In this document: positions 17,494 to 26,179 of the stretch, one piece after another
How positions within the stretch are numbered: position 1 is the first letter of the stretch
How the letters are laid out: each line of letters starts with the position of its first letter
Origin: Burkholderiales bacterium
Lineage (GTDB): Bacteria > Pseudomonadota > Gammaproteobacteria > Burkholderiales > Burkholderiaceae_C
Direction of reading: 5' to 3'
DNA length: 64,000 nucleotides
Assembly: GCA_028868895.1 (NCBI GenBank)
Contig: JAGWTP010000005.1
Coordinates: 1-64,000, forward strand
The notes under the pieces: generated by a model
Told to the model about the DNA's origin: nothing
Databases searched by the model: none
The model's input: the letters and a program-made list of their open reading frames with translations, nothing else
Program-made: the position numbers and the translations under genes

Positions 17494-18834
17494 TCACGTG
17501 CCGCTCACCCCGACGTCCTGGATGTTGACCTGCCGTTGTCGCCAGGCGCGCCAGGTACGGCCGAAGTTCTGCAGCGAGACCAGGTAGTACAGGCCCTTGA
17601 GGATGCGCAGCGGGCCCCACAGCGGCGTGTTGCCGTAGATGTCGCCGGCCAGCAGCGACAGCAGCGCCTCCTTGACCCGGAAGGGGTTCTGCGGGCTCAT
17701 GAAGAACTCGCGCATCGTCGGGTTGGTGACGCGGAAGATGAACCAGCTGAATTCCTTCGGCCCAAAGGCCATCTTCTTCTCGAATTCGCGGCGCGCAGAA
17801 GCCGCCTCGCGCGGGCGGTCCAGCGTGGCCTCGATCAGCGGCACTGCGGCCACCGCGCTTTGCATCGCCAGCAGCACCCCCGAGGAGAACACCGGGTCGA
17901 TGAAGGCGTAGGCATCGCCCAGCATCAGGAAGCGCTCGCCGCTGCCCTTGGAGCTGCTGTACGAATAGTTGCCGGTGGCGTGCACCTCGTCGCCGACGAG
18001 TACCGCACCTTCGAGGCGCCGCGCCAGCTCGGGGCACAGCGCGATCGTGTCGCCGAAGAACTCCGGCAGCGGCTTGGTGCGCGACTTCAGGTAGTACGGC
18101 CAGCACACCGCGCCGACGCTGGTGGTGCCGTCGGCCAGCGGGATGACCCAGAACCAGCCGTGGTCGAACCACAGGATCGTGATGTTGCCTTCGAGCTTGC
18201 CTTCGAGCCGCTGTGCGCCGGTGTAGTGGCCGTACAGCGCCGAGCTGTCGTGGCGCCGGTTCTTCTGCTTGCACTTGAACTGGTTGGCCAGCAGCGTGTC
18301 GCGGCCCGACGCATCGACGACGAAGCGCGTGCGCCAGGTCTGGCGCACGGCGTCGCCGCCCGGCGTGTCGACGTCGACCTGGACCGTCGCGCCCTCGGCG
18401 TCGAACGCGACTTCGCGCACGCGGTGGCCTTCGAGCGCACGCGCGCCCTTGGCGGCGGCGTTGCGGAACAGGATCTCGTCGAGTTCCGAGCGCCGCACCT
18501 GCCAGGCGTACGGCATGTGCTTGTCCCAGGCGTCGGCGAACTCGACGTAGCCGCGCTGTGCATGGTCGGGCGAGACGAACTCGACCCCCCACTTGCGCAG
18601 CCCGATGCGCTCGACCTGCTCGCGCACGCCGAGCCGGTCGAACAGGGCCGCGTTGGCCGGCAGCAGCGACTCGCCGATGTGAAAACGCGGGTGATGGGCC
18701 TTTTCCAGCATCGCCACGTCACGGCCGCGCTCGGCCAGCAACGCGCTGATCGTGGACCCGGCCGGGCCGCCGCCGACGACCAGCACGTCGCACCGAAATT
18801 CGGTTGGAGAAACGACAGTGGCAGGTGGGTGCAT
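17494..18834 (-). CDS. FAD-dependent halogenase (phenol/aryl-acting type)
   Basis: This 446-residue flavoprotein has the FAD motif VVGGGPAGS near residues 19-27. Lys81 in GLRKWGVEF matches the hypohalous-acid relay lysine of flavin halogenases, and WFWVIP at residues 227-232 is the halogenase signature that separates these from monooxygenases. Also seen are HIGESLLP near 52-59, LMLGDAYAFIDPVFSSG (FAD/pyrophosphate region) and FCxQ-free ends. The early lysine context (RKWG) is like that of phenolic and pyrrole halogenases rather than tryptophan halogenases. It likely chlorinates or brominates the aryl head group, perhaps while tethered to the ACP. The flavin reductase it needs is not encoded nearby. 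It heads the minus-strand pigment operon. Confidence 0.88.
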   Translation of the reverse strand: MHPPATVVSPTEFRCDVLVVGGGPAGSTISALLAERGRDVAMLEKAHHPRFHIGESLLPANAALFDRLGVREQVERIGLRKWGVEFVSPDHAQRGYVEFADAWDKHMPYAWQVRRSELDEILFRNAAAKGARALEGHRVREVAFDAEGATVQVDVDTPGGDAVRQTWRTRFVVDASGRDTLLANQFKCKQKNRRHDSSALYGHYTGAQRLEGKLEGNITILWFDHGWFWVIPLADGTTSVGAVCWPYYLKSRTKPLPEFFGDTIALCPELARRLEGAVLVGDEVHATGNYSYSSSKGSGERFLMLGDAYAFIDPVFSSGVLLAMQSAVAAVPLIEATLDRPREAASARREFEKKMAFGPKEFSWFIFRVTNPTMREFFMSPQNPFRVKEALLSLLAGDIYGNTPLWGPLRILKGLYYLVSLQNFGRTWRAWRQRQVNIQDVGVSGT

Positions 18835-18932
18835 GCAGGGGAAGCGGGGCGGGCGACGGCGGCGGAGGGTTCGGTCGGGCGCGCTTCAAAGGGTGTGAAG
18901 CACAGCGACCGCGAGGCCGGCAGGAGGCGCCG

Positions 18933-18938
18933 ATTGTA
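18933..18938 (-). promoter_or_regulatory. Candidate -10 element upstream of the halogenase operon
   Basis: On the minus strand TACAAT stands about 99 bases before the halogenase ATG, in the 235-base gap between the pigment and liv operons. No clear -35 is seen. Similar isolated TACAAT boxes precede other genes in this window. The gap otherwise holds no gene. Confidence 0.35.
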
Positions 18939-19069
18939 GCGTCCGCGCCACGTCGGGCAGCACGCCGGGCACGCCAACGGACACCACGTCCGGCATCGCG
19001 GCCGACAGCGGCCGGCACCGGTCACCGGGCCGCACCGCCGCAGCCGGCGGGCTCGCCGGCGCGAGCCTC

Positions 19070-19783
19070 TCACTCGCCGAGGTAGGCCGCGCGCACCTTC
19101 GGGTCGTCGAGGAGTTGCTTCGCGTCGCCGCTCATCGTGATCTCCCCCGAGTCCATCACGTAGCCGCGCGAGGCGAGTTGCAGCGCACGGCTCGCGTTCT
19201 GCTCGACCAGCAGCACGGTGGTGCCGCGCTGGTGGATGTCGTTCACGACCTCGAAGATCTTGTCGACCATGATCGGCGACAGGCCCATCGACGGCTCGTC
19301 GAGCAGCAGCACCTTCGGGCGCGCCATCAGCGCGCGGCCCATCGCGAGCATCTGCTGCTCGCCGCCGCTCATCGTGCCGGCGAGCTGGCTGCGGCGCTCC
19401 TTCAGTCGCGGGAAGATCGCGAAGACCTGGTCGATGTCGGCGTCGATGTCCTTGTCGGTGCGCACGAACGCGCCCATCTGCAGGTTCTCGGTGATGGTCA
19501 TGCGGGCGAAGACGCCCCGCCCTTCGGGCACCATCACCAGGCCCTGCTTGACGAGATCCCACGGGCCCTGGCCGCGGATGCTGCGGCCCATGTATTCGAT
19601 GTCGCCGGCGGCCGCCGGTTGGATGCCGGTGATCGCCTTCAGCGTGGTCGTCTTGCCAGCACCGTTGGCGCCGATCAGGCTGACGAGTTCGCCCTCGAAG
19701 ACATCGAACGACACGCCCTTGACCGCCTGAATGCCGCCGTAGGCCACCTTCAGACCCGTGACCTTGAGCATCGTGTTTGCCAT
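19070..19783 (-). CDS. livF: Branched-chain amino-acid ABC transporter ATPase LivF
   Basis: This 237-residue ABC ATPase is the second nucleotide-binding subunit of a HAAT-family importer. Walker A is GANGAGKTT, the ABC signature is MSGGEQQMLAMGR and Walker B is LLLDEPSMGLS. The VRAAYLGE tail is diagnostic of LivF. It energises uptake of leucine, isoleucine, valine or related compounds. It is the last gene of livH-M-G-F, 22 bases after livG. Confidence 0.92.
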   Translation of the reverse strand: MANTMLKVTGLKVAYGGIQAVKGVSFDVFEGELVSLIGANGAGKTTTLKAITGIQPAAAGDIEYMGRSIRGQGPWDLVKQGLVMVPEGRGVFARMTITENLQMGAFVRTDKDIDADIDQVFAIFPRLKERRSQLAGTMSGGEQQMLAMGRALMARPKVLLLDEPSMGLSPIMVDKIFEVVNDIHQRGTTVLLVEQNASRALQLASRGYVMDSGEITMSGDAKQLLDDPKVRAAYLGE

Positions 19784-19805
19784 TGTTCTCTCCGTCGCCC
19801 CGGGG

Positions 19806-20582
19806 TCAGTGGGCCTTGTGGTCGGCGCCGAGGTAGGCCTCGATCACCTTCGGGTTCTTCTGCACCTCGGCGGCGGTGCCTTCGGCGATCTGCTTGCCGT
19901 AGTCGAGCACGGTCAGGCGGTCGCACAGGCCCATCACCAGCTTCACGTCGTGTTCGATCAGCAAGATGGTGCGGCCATCCTTGCGGATCTGGTCGATCAA
20001 CTGGCGCAGCACCAGCTTCTCGCTCGCGTTCATGCCGGCCGCGGGCTCGTCCAGCGCGATCAGCTTGGGGTCGGTGGCCAGCGCGCGGGCGATCTCCAGC
20101 CGGCGCTGGTCGCCGTAGCTCAGCGTGCGCGCCTTGTACTGGGCGAAGCGGCCGATGCCCACGTAGTCCAGCAGTTCCTGGGCGCGCTGCGCGATCGCCG
20201 CTTCTTCGGCCTTGAAAGCTCCGGTGCGAAACACCGCGCCGATCAGGCCCGAACGGGTGCGCACATGGCGCCCGACCATCACGTTCTCGAGCGCGGTCAT
20301 TTCGGCGAACAGGCGGATGTTCTGGAACGTGCGCGCGATGCCGGCCTTGGCAACCTCGTGCACCGCGGTCGGCTTGTAGGGCTGGCCACCGAGCTCGAAG
20401 CTGCCCGAGTCGGGCGTGTACAGCCCCGTGAGCACGTTGAAGAAGGTGGTCTTGCCGGCGCCGTTCGGGCCGATCAGGCCGTAGATCTGGCCCTTGAAAA
20501 TCGTGATGCCGACATCGGACAGCGCCTGCAGACCGCCGAAGCGCTTGGAGACGCCGCTGACCTTGAGGATGGTTTCGCTCAT
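19806..20582 (-). CDS. livG: Branched-chain amino-acid ABC transporter ATPase LivG
   Basis: This 258-residue ABC ATPase of the LivG type has Walker A GPNGAGKTTFFN, signature LSYGDQRRLEIARAL and Walker B IALDEPAAGMN. The C-terminal VIEAYLG extension is typical. I set the start at 20582 (MSETILKVSG); a longer frame upstream adds only a poly-arginine leader. The gene lies 13 bases after livM and acts with LivF at the cytoplasmic face of the permease. Confidence 0.92.
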   Translation of the reverse strand: MSETILKVSGVSKRFGGLQALSDVGITIFKGQIYGLIGPNGAGKTTFFNVLTGLYTPDSGSFELGGQPYKPTAVHEVAKAGIARTFQNIRLFAEMTALENVMVGRHVRTRSGLIGAVFRTGAFKAEEAAIAQRAQELLDYVGIGRFAQYKARTLSYGDQRRLEIARALATDPKLIALDEPAAGMNASEKLVLRQLIDQIRKDGRTILLIEHDVKLVMGLCDRLTVLDYGKQIAEGTAAEVQKNPKVIEAYLGADHKAH

Positions 20583-20595
20583 CGGTAGCTCCTGC

Positions 20596-21699
20596 TCACT
20601 TGATCGTCGGCGCCGGCGCCGGCGTCGGCGCGGGTGCGGCCTTGCCATGCTCGGGCGAGGGCCACAGGCCGCGTGGGCGCATCAGCATGATGCCGATCAT
20701 CGCCAGCGCGATCAGCAACTGGCGCAGGATCGAGGCGTCGAGCCGCCCGCCGGTCATGTGCTGCAGCGGGTCGGCCACGTAGCGCAGCACCTCGGGCAAC
20801 GCCGACAGCAGCAGCGCGCCGACGATCACGCCGGGCAGGTGGCCGATGCCGCCGAGCACCACCATCGCGACGATCATCACCGACTCCGGAAGGCTGAACG
20901 ATTCGGGCGAGACGAAGCCCTGGAAGCTCGCGAACATCGTGCCCGAGACGCCGCCGAAGGTCGCGCCCATGCCGAACGCGAGCAGCTTGAGGTTGCGCGT
21001 GTTGATGCCCATCGCCTTGGCCGCCACTTCGTCCTCGCGGATCGCCATCCAGGCGCGCCCGATGCGGCTGTACTGCAGGCGCGAGCAGATGACGACGCCG
21101 AAGATCACCAGCACGAGGAACAGGAAGTAGTAGTTCGTGACGTTGGGAATGTCGAGCCCGAACGCCGTGTGGGTGCGGTTCAGGCTGAAGCCGAACATCG
21201 TGATGCCGTCGATCGCGTCGATGCCCTTCGGGCCGTTGGTGATGTTGATCGGCTGGTCGAGGTTGTTCAGGAACACGCGCACGATCTCGCCGAAACCCAG
21301 CGTCACGATTGCCAGGTAGTCGCCACGCAGCTTCAACGTCGGCGCGCCGAGCAGCACGCCGGCGCCGCCGGCGAGCACCGCGCCGAGCGGGATCACGACC
21401 CACCAGGGCGCGTGGATCCCGTGCGGGAACATCGCCGCGAGGGCCGGGAAGTTGTCGGTGAGCTGGGTCGAACCGAGCAGCGCGAACATGTAGGCACCGA
21501 CCGCGTAGAACGCGACGTAGCCCAGATCGAGCAGCCCGGCGAAGCCGACCACGATGTTCAGCCCCAGCGCGAGCAGCACGTAGAGCAGCGCGATGTCGAT
21601 GATGCGCACCCACGCGTTGCCGAAATACTGCGCGATCAGCGGCAGCACCAGCAGACCGAGCGCGGCCAGGGCGAAGCGGAAGAACTTGTTGTCTTTCAT
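20596..21699 (-). CDS. livM: Branched-chain amino-acid ABC permease LivM
   Basis: This 367-residue polytopic permease begins MKDNKFFRFALAALGLLVLP and has about nine to ten hydrophobic segments. The LivM-typical stretch NIVVGFAGLLDLGYVAFYAVGAYMFA is near residues 45-70, and the coupling region REDEVAAKAMGIN is near 215-228. It ends in a Pro/Ala-rich tail with repeated APTPAPAP. It lies 20 bases after livH, and with LivH forms the translocation path. Confidence 0.92.
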   Translation of the reverse strand: MKDNKFFRFALAALGLLVLPLIAQYFGNAWVRIIDIALLYVLLALGLNIVVGFAGLLDLGYVAFYAVGAYMFALLGSTQLTDNFPALAAMFPHGIHAPWWVVIPLGAVLAGGAGVLLGAPTLKLRGDYLAIVTLGFGEIVRVFLNNLDQPINITNGPKGIDAIDGITMFGFSLNRTHTAFGLDIPNVTNYYFLFLVLVIFGVVICSRLQYSRIGRAWMAIREDEVAAKAMGINTRNLKLLAFGMGATFGGVSGTMFASFQGFVSPESFSLPESVMIVAMVVLGGIGHLPGVIVGALLLSALPEVLRYVADPLQHMTGGRLDASILRQLLIALAMIGIMLMRPRGLWPSPEHGKAAPAPTPAPAPTIK

Positions 21700-21719
21700 G
21701 GAATGCTCCAGTGGCGCGC

Positions 21720-22643
21720 TCAGGCGCGGTCCGCCACACGCTCGCCGAGCAGGCCCTGCGGGCGCAGCGTGAGCACGAGGATGAGCACGATGAACGCGAA
21801 GATGTCCTGGTAGTTGCTGCCCAGCACGCCGCCGGTCAGCTGCCCGATGTAGCCGGCGCCGAACGACTCGATCAGCCCGAGCAGCACGCCGCCAAGCATC
21901 GCGCCGGCGAGGTTGCCGATGCCGCCGAAGACCGCCGCGGTGAAGGCCTTCAGGCCGGGCAGGAAGCCCATCGTGTGCTGCACCGAACCGTAGTTGGCGG
22001 CGTACATCACGCCGGCCAGCGCGGCCAGCGCGGCGCCGATCACGAAGGTGGCCGAGATCACGTGGTCGGGGCGCACGCCCATCAGGCCGGCCACGCGCGG
22101 GTTCTCGGCGGTGGCGCGCATCGCGCGGCCGAGCTTGGTCTTGTTGACGAGGTACATCAACCCGGTCAGCGTGATCGCGGTGACGACCAGGATCAGGATC
22201 TGCACGTTGTTGATGACCGCGCCGCCCAGGTTGTACGGGTTGTCGGGCAGCAGGATCGGGTACGACTTGTAGTTGGGCTTCCAGATGATCATCGCCAGCG
22301 TCTGCAGCAGCAGGCTCATGCCCATCGCGGTGATCAGCGGCGCCAGGCGCGGGGCGTTGCGCAGCGGCCGGTAGGCGACCTTCTCGATGGTGTAGTTCAG
22401 CGCCGCGCAGACCACGACGGCCGCGATCAGCGAGATCAGCAGCATCAGCCACCCCGGCAGGCCGGCGTGGGCCAGCGCGGTGACGACCGTCCAGCTCACC
22501 ATTGCCCCCACCATCAGCACTTCGCCGTGGGCGAAGTTGATCAGGTTGATGATGCCGTAGACCATCGTGTAGCCCAGCGCCACCAGCGCGTAGACGCTGC
22601 CGAGCACCAGACCGTTGATGATCTGCTGGATGAAGGTGTCCAT
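21720..22643 (-). CDS. livH: Branched-chain amino-acid ABC permease LivH
   Basis: This 307-residue permease starts MDTFIQQIINGLVLGSVYALVALGYTMVYG, the standard LivH N-terminus, and includes INFAHGEVLMVGAM and the coupling loop RATAENPRVAGLMG. It is first in a livH-M-G-F operon. The periplasmic binding protein (livK) is not encoded before or after the operon here, so the substrate is not fixed by context; urea, amides or amino acids are all possible for this family. The 272-base gap upstream holds no gene and should contain the promoter. Confidence 0.9.
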   Translation of the reverse strand: MDTFIQQIINGLVLGSVYALVALGYTMVYGIINLINFAHGEVLMVGAMVSWTVVTALAHAGLPGWLMLLISLIAAVVVCAALNYTIEKVAYRPLRNAPRLAPLITAMGMSLLLQTLAMIIWKPNYKSYPILLPDNPYNLGGAVINNVQILILVVTAITLTGLMYLVNKTKLGRAMRATAENPRVAGLMGVRPDHVISATFVIGAALAALAGVMYAANYGSVQHTMGFLPGLKAFTAAVFGGIGNLAGAMLGGVLLGLIESFGAGYIGQLTGGVLGSNYQDIFAFIVLILVLTLRPQGLLGERVADRA

Positions 22644-22915
22644 GGTTTCACTCTCCTGCGTTGTCGCCGAGCACCACCGCCTGTGATGCGAAGGTGCCGG
22701 CGGCAGCTGCGATTCCGTTTGGGTTGCGCGCGCTTCGTTCGTGCCTCGAGCATTAGCAAGATCCCGACCACGGGTGGCGTCGGCGGTCGGGTTTCCGAGC
22801 TTTCACCCGATCGGAGGCCCGCGATTCTAGATCGCGCCTCGGCGCGCACAGACCAGACTATCCCGATGACAAGTCCGACGATCGGTGTCAGGAACAACGC
22901 TGCCCGAGAGGGCGC

Positions 22916-24226
22916 TCAGCGTTGCGGCGCCACGTCGTTGAGGCGACGCAACTCGCGCAGCCTCTCGGCGATGCGGATCTCCAGGCCGCGCTCGACCGGC
23001 TCGTAAAAGCGCGGCGCGGCCAGGTCGTCGGGCCAGTAGCGCTCGCCGGCTGCGAAGCCGCCTTCCTCGTCGTGGGCGTAGCGGTAGCCCTTGCCGTAGT
23101 CCAGGCCCTTCATCAGCGCGGTGGGCGCATTGCGCAGCCGCAGCGGCACCGCGCGGGTGCCGTCTTGCTGGACGAACGCACGCGCGGCCTTGTAGGCCGT
23201 GTAAAGCGCATTGCTCTTGGGCGCCACGGCGAGGTAGACCACGGCCTGCGCCAGCGCCAGTTCGCCCTCGGGCGAGCCCAGGCGTTCGTAGGTTTCGGCG
23301 GCATCCAGCGCCAGGCGCAACGCGCGCGGGTCGGCCAGGCCGACGTCTTCGCTGGCGATGCGCACCAGCCGGCGCGCCGCATAGCGTGGGTCGACGCCGC
23401 CGTCGAGCATGCGCACGAACCAGTACAGCGCGGCGTCGGGGTCGCTGCCACGCACCGCCTTGTGCAGCGCCGAGATCGTGTCGTAGAACTGCTCGCCGCC
23501 CTTGTCGTAGCGGCGCAGTTGCGCGCCGAGCGATTTTTCGAGCAGCGCCTCGTCGATCAGGTTCACGGCGCCGGCCACGCCGACCAGGTTCTCGTAGGCG
23601 TTGAGCAGGCGCCGCGCGTCGCCATCGGCGTAGGCGATCAGGCGGTCGCGCGCGGCGTCGCTCAGTGGCGGCGCCGCGAGCAGCGCCGCGGCGCGCGCGA
23701 GAAGTTCGCGCAGGTCGCTCTGGGCCAGCGGCTCCAGCACGTGCACGGTGGCGCGCGACAGCAGCGCCGAGTTGACCTCGAACGACGGGTTCTCGGTGGT
23801 CGCACCGATGAAGGTGAACAGGCCCGACTCGACGTGCGGCAGGAACGCGTCCTGCTGCGCCTTGTTGAAGCGATGCACCTCGTCGACGAACACCACCGTG
23901 CGCCGCCCGGCCGAGCGCGCGACCTGCGCACGTTCGACCGCTTCGCGGATGTCCTTCACGCCGCCGAGCACTGCCGAGATCGCGATGAACTGGGCGTCGA
24001 AGTCCTGCGCGACCAGCAGCGCCAGCGTGGTCTTGCCCACCCCCGGCGGTCCCCACAGGATCATCGAATGCAGCCGGCCCGAGTCGAACGCCACGCGCAG
24101 CGGCTTGCCCGGGCCCAGCAGTTGCTGCTGGCCGATCACCTGCGCCAGCGTGGCCGGGCGCAGCCGGGTGGCCAGCGGGGCCAGCGCGTCGGCGTCATCG
24201 TCGAAGGGCAGCGTGGGGGTCGACAT
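22916..24226 (-). CDS. rarA: Replication-associated recombination protein A (RarA/MgsA)
   Basis: This 436-residue AAA+ ATPase, related to clamp-loader subunits, works at stalled replication forks. Walker A is WGPPGVGKTTLA near residues 58-69, Walker B is VFVDEVHRFNKAQQDAFL, and sensor 1 is FIGATTENPSF. The C-terminal MgsA domain contains ASEDVGLADP and DYGKGYRYAHDEEGGF, both hallmarks. In E. coli rarA directly follows lolA; here the aminoarabinose locus separates them. Confidence 0.95.
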   Translation of the reverse strand: MSTPTLPFDDDADALAPLATRLRPATLAQVIGQQQLLGPGKPLRVAFDSGRLHSMILWGPPGVGKTTLALLVAQDFDAQFIAISAVLGGVKDIREAVERAQVARSAGRRTVVFVDEVHRFNKAQQDAFLPHVESGLFTFIGATTENPSFEVNSALLSRATVHVLEPLAQSDLRELLARAAALLAAPPLSDAARDRLIAYADGDARRLLNAYENLVGVAGAVNLIDEALLEKSLGAQLRRYDKGGEQFYDTISALHKAVRGSDPDAALYWFVRMLDGGVDPRYAARRLVRIASEDVGLADPRALRLALDAAETYERLGSPEGELALAQAVVYLAVAPKSNALYTAYKAARAFVQQDGTRAVPLRLRNAPTALMKGLDYGKGYRYAHDEEGGFAAGERYWPDDLAAPRFYEPVERGLEIRIAERLRELRRLNDVAPQR

Positions 24227-24452
24227 CGGCCGGATTGTCGCCGCCTGCGCGGCGCCGGGTCACGCCTGCGCCCGAGCCGTGCCACGCCCGGCCGGGCCGG
24301 GCGTGGCGCACGGCGCTGCTGTTAGAGTCTCGGCTGCCGAAAAGACCGGGCCCGACGGCGCCACTGCCGCAGCCCGGCACCACCCGCGCCGCCCCGTCCA
24401 CACGACCCGCCGGCCACCGCGCGGACCCTGCCGCATCGTCATCCGATCGCTC

Positions 24453-26108
24453 TTGAATCCACACCCACCCTTGCCCGAGCGCACTGCCGATCTGCCGTCG
24501 CGGGGCGGGTTCTACGCGCTGCTCGCGGTGTTCACGGTGGTGTGGCTGGCCACGCTGGCCGGGCGTTCGCTGATCAGCGCCGACGAAGGCCGCTACGCGA
24601 CGATCTCGCTGGGCATGCTGCAAAGCGGCGACTGGATCACGCCGCGCCTGAACGGCCTGCTCTACTTCGAAAAGCCGGCGCTGCAGTATTGGGGCGGCGC
24701 GCTGAGCCTGTGGCTGTTCGGCATCAACGAATTCGCCGCGCGGCTGTATTCGGGCATCGCGGGGCTGGCCACGGTGTTCCTGGTCGGCCACACCGCGGCG
24801 CGGCTGTGGGGCCCGCGCGCCGGGCTGCACGCCTTGCTGATTGCCGGGGCAACCACCTGGATCGTCGTCAACAGCCATTTCCTGTCGCTCGACGCCGGGC
24901 TGACCGCCACGCTCACGCTGGTGCTGTGCGCCGTGTTGCTCGCCGAGCGCCCAGGCGCCAGCGAGGTCGAGCAGCGGCGCTGGATGGTCGCGGCCTGGGT
25001 CGGCATGGGCCTGGCGGTGTTGAGCAAGGGCCTGGTCGGCATCCTGATCCCCGGCGCGGTGCTGATCCTGCACAGCCTGTGGCGGTTCGAGTTTTCGCTC
25101 TGGCGGCGCCTGCGCTGGTGGCCAGGCCTGGCGCTCATGCTGCTCGTCACGGTGCCCTGGTTCGCGCTGGTGTCGGCGCGCAACCCGGACTACGCCTGGT
25201 TCTTCTTCATCCATGAACACTTCCAGCGCTACCTGACCAACGTGCACCACCGCGAAGGTGCCTGGTGGTACTTCGTGCCCTATCTGCTGCTCGGCCTGCT
25301 GCCCTGGACCAGTGCGCTGCCGTGGCTGCTGCGCCCGCGGCGCGCCGACTTCGCGGCCGGCCTGCTGCTGGTGTGGAGCGTGTTCATCTTCGTGTTCTTC
25401 AGCGATTCCGACTCCAAGCTGCCTTCGTACATCCTGCCGATCTTCCCGGCGCTGGCGCTGTTGCTGGCGCGCGAGATCGACCGTGCCAGCGTGCGCGCAC
25501 TGCGCCTGCACCTGCTCGTGCCCGCGCTGCTGTGGGCCGCCGCACTGCTGGCGCTGACGCAGACCGAACGCTTCGTCGGCCCCGGGGTGCCGCGGCCGGC
25601 GGTGGAGGCATTGGCGCGCGGCATCGGCAGTGGCGCGGTGCTCTTTCTGGCAGGCGCGGCGCTGGCCTGGCACCTGCTCGGCCGGCAGCGCCGCTCGACC
25701 GCGCTGGCGGTGGTGGCAGCGGCCCACCTGGGCGCCACGCTGATCGTGCTGGAGTCGCATGACACCTACGGCCAACTCAAGAGCGGCGACGCGATCGCGC
25801 GCGTGCTCGCCACGCGCATCGACGCGACCACGCCGGTGTACTCGGTGCGCAGCTACGAGCAGACGCTGCCGTTCTACCTGCGCCGACCGATAATCCTGGT
25901 CGACTACCGCGACGAGTTCGCGTTCGGCGAGCAGCACGAGCCCGACCGCTGGATCCCGACACTCGACGCGTTCATCGCGCGCTGGCAGAGCGAACCGCAC
26001 GCGGCGGCCTACATGACACAGCCCACGTTCGATGAACTGCGCCGGCGCGGCCTGCCGATGCAGGTGGTCTACCAGGACCCGCGCCGCCTGGTGGTCGTCA
26101 AGCCCTGA
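24453..26108 (+). CDS. arnT: ArnT-like lipid A aminoarabinose transferase (GT39/83 family), TTG start
   Basis: This 551-residue polytopic glycosyltransferase should move 4-amino-4-deoxy-L-arabinose from undecaprenyl phosphate to lipid A on the periplasmic side. The first periplasmic loop carries SADEGRYATIS with the conserved acidic residue. About twelve hydrophobic segments follow, then a C-terminal soluble domain. No ATG or GTG stands at the right place. TTG 24453 gives NPHPPLPERTADLPSRGG before the first membrane segment and fits the family length. The next five genes complete the Ara4N pathway, which supports ArnT over other PMT-fold enzymes. Confidence 0.85.
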   Translation: MNPHPPLPERTADLPSRGGFYALLAVFTVVWLATLAGRSLISADEGRYATISLGMLQSGDWITPRLNGLLYFEKPALQYWGGALSLWLFGINEFAARLYSGIAGLATVFLVGHTAARLWGPRAGLHALLIAGATTWIVVNSHFLSLDAGLTATLTLVLCAVLLAERPGASEVEQRRWMVAAWVGMGLAVLSKGLVGILIPGAVLILHSLWRFEFSLWRRLRWWPGLALMLLVTVPWFALVSARNPDYAWFFFIHEHFQRYLTNVHHREGAWWYFVPYLLLGLLPWTSALPWLLRPRRADFAAGLLLVWSVFIFVFFSDSDSKLPSYILPIFPALALLLAREIDRASVRALRLHLLVPALLWAAALLALTQTERFVGPGVPRPAVEALARGIGSGAVLFLAGAALAWHLLGRQRRSTALAVVAAAHLGATLIVLESHDTYGQLKSGDAIARVLATRIDATTPVYSVRSYEQTLPFYLRRPIILVDYRDEFAFGEQHEPDRWIPTLDAFIARWQSEPHAAAYMTQPTFDELRRRGLPMQVVYQDPRRLVVVKP

Positions 26109-26179
26109 GCGCACGGGCCTGATTGCCGATCCCGTACGAGCGCTCTCAACAACGCAGGCTGCGAACCACGAACCCGACC

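Noticed and set aside
17494-18834. Tryptophan halogenase
   Set aside because: The lysine neighbourhood (RKWG) and GESLLP stretch fit phenolic/aryl halogenases better, and the gene lies in a polyene locus, so no link to tryptophan is claimed despite the two TrpRS genes farther on.
18835-19069. Compositional boundary or island edge between the pigment locus and the liv genes
   Set aside because: Codon style seems to shift slightly in this area, but I could not quantify it, and no repeat, integrase or tRNA marks an edge.
20494-23006. Plus-strand frames opposite livM and livH
   Set aside because: They are His/Asp/Gln-rich reverse translations of membrane protein genes, not proteins.
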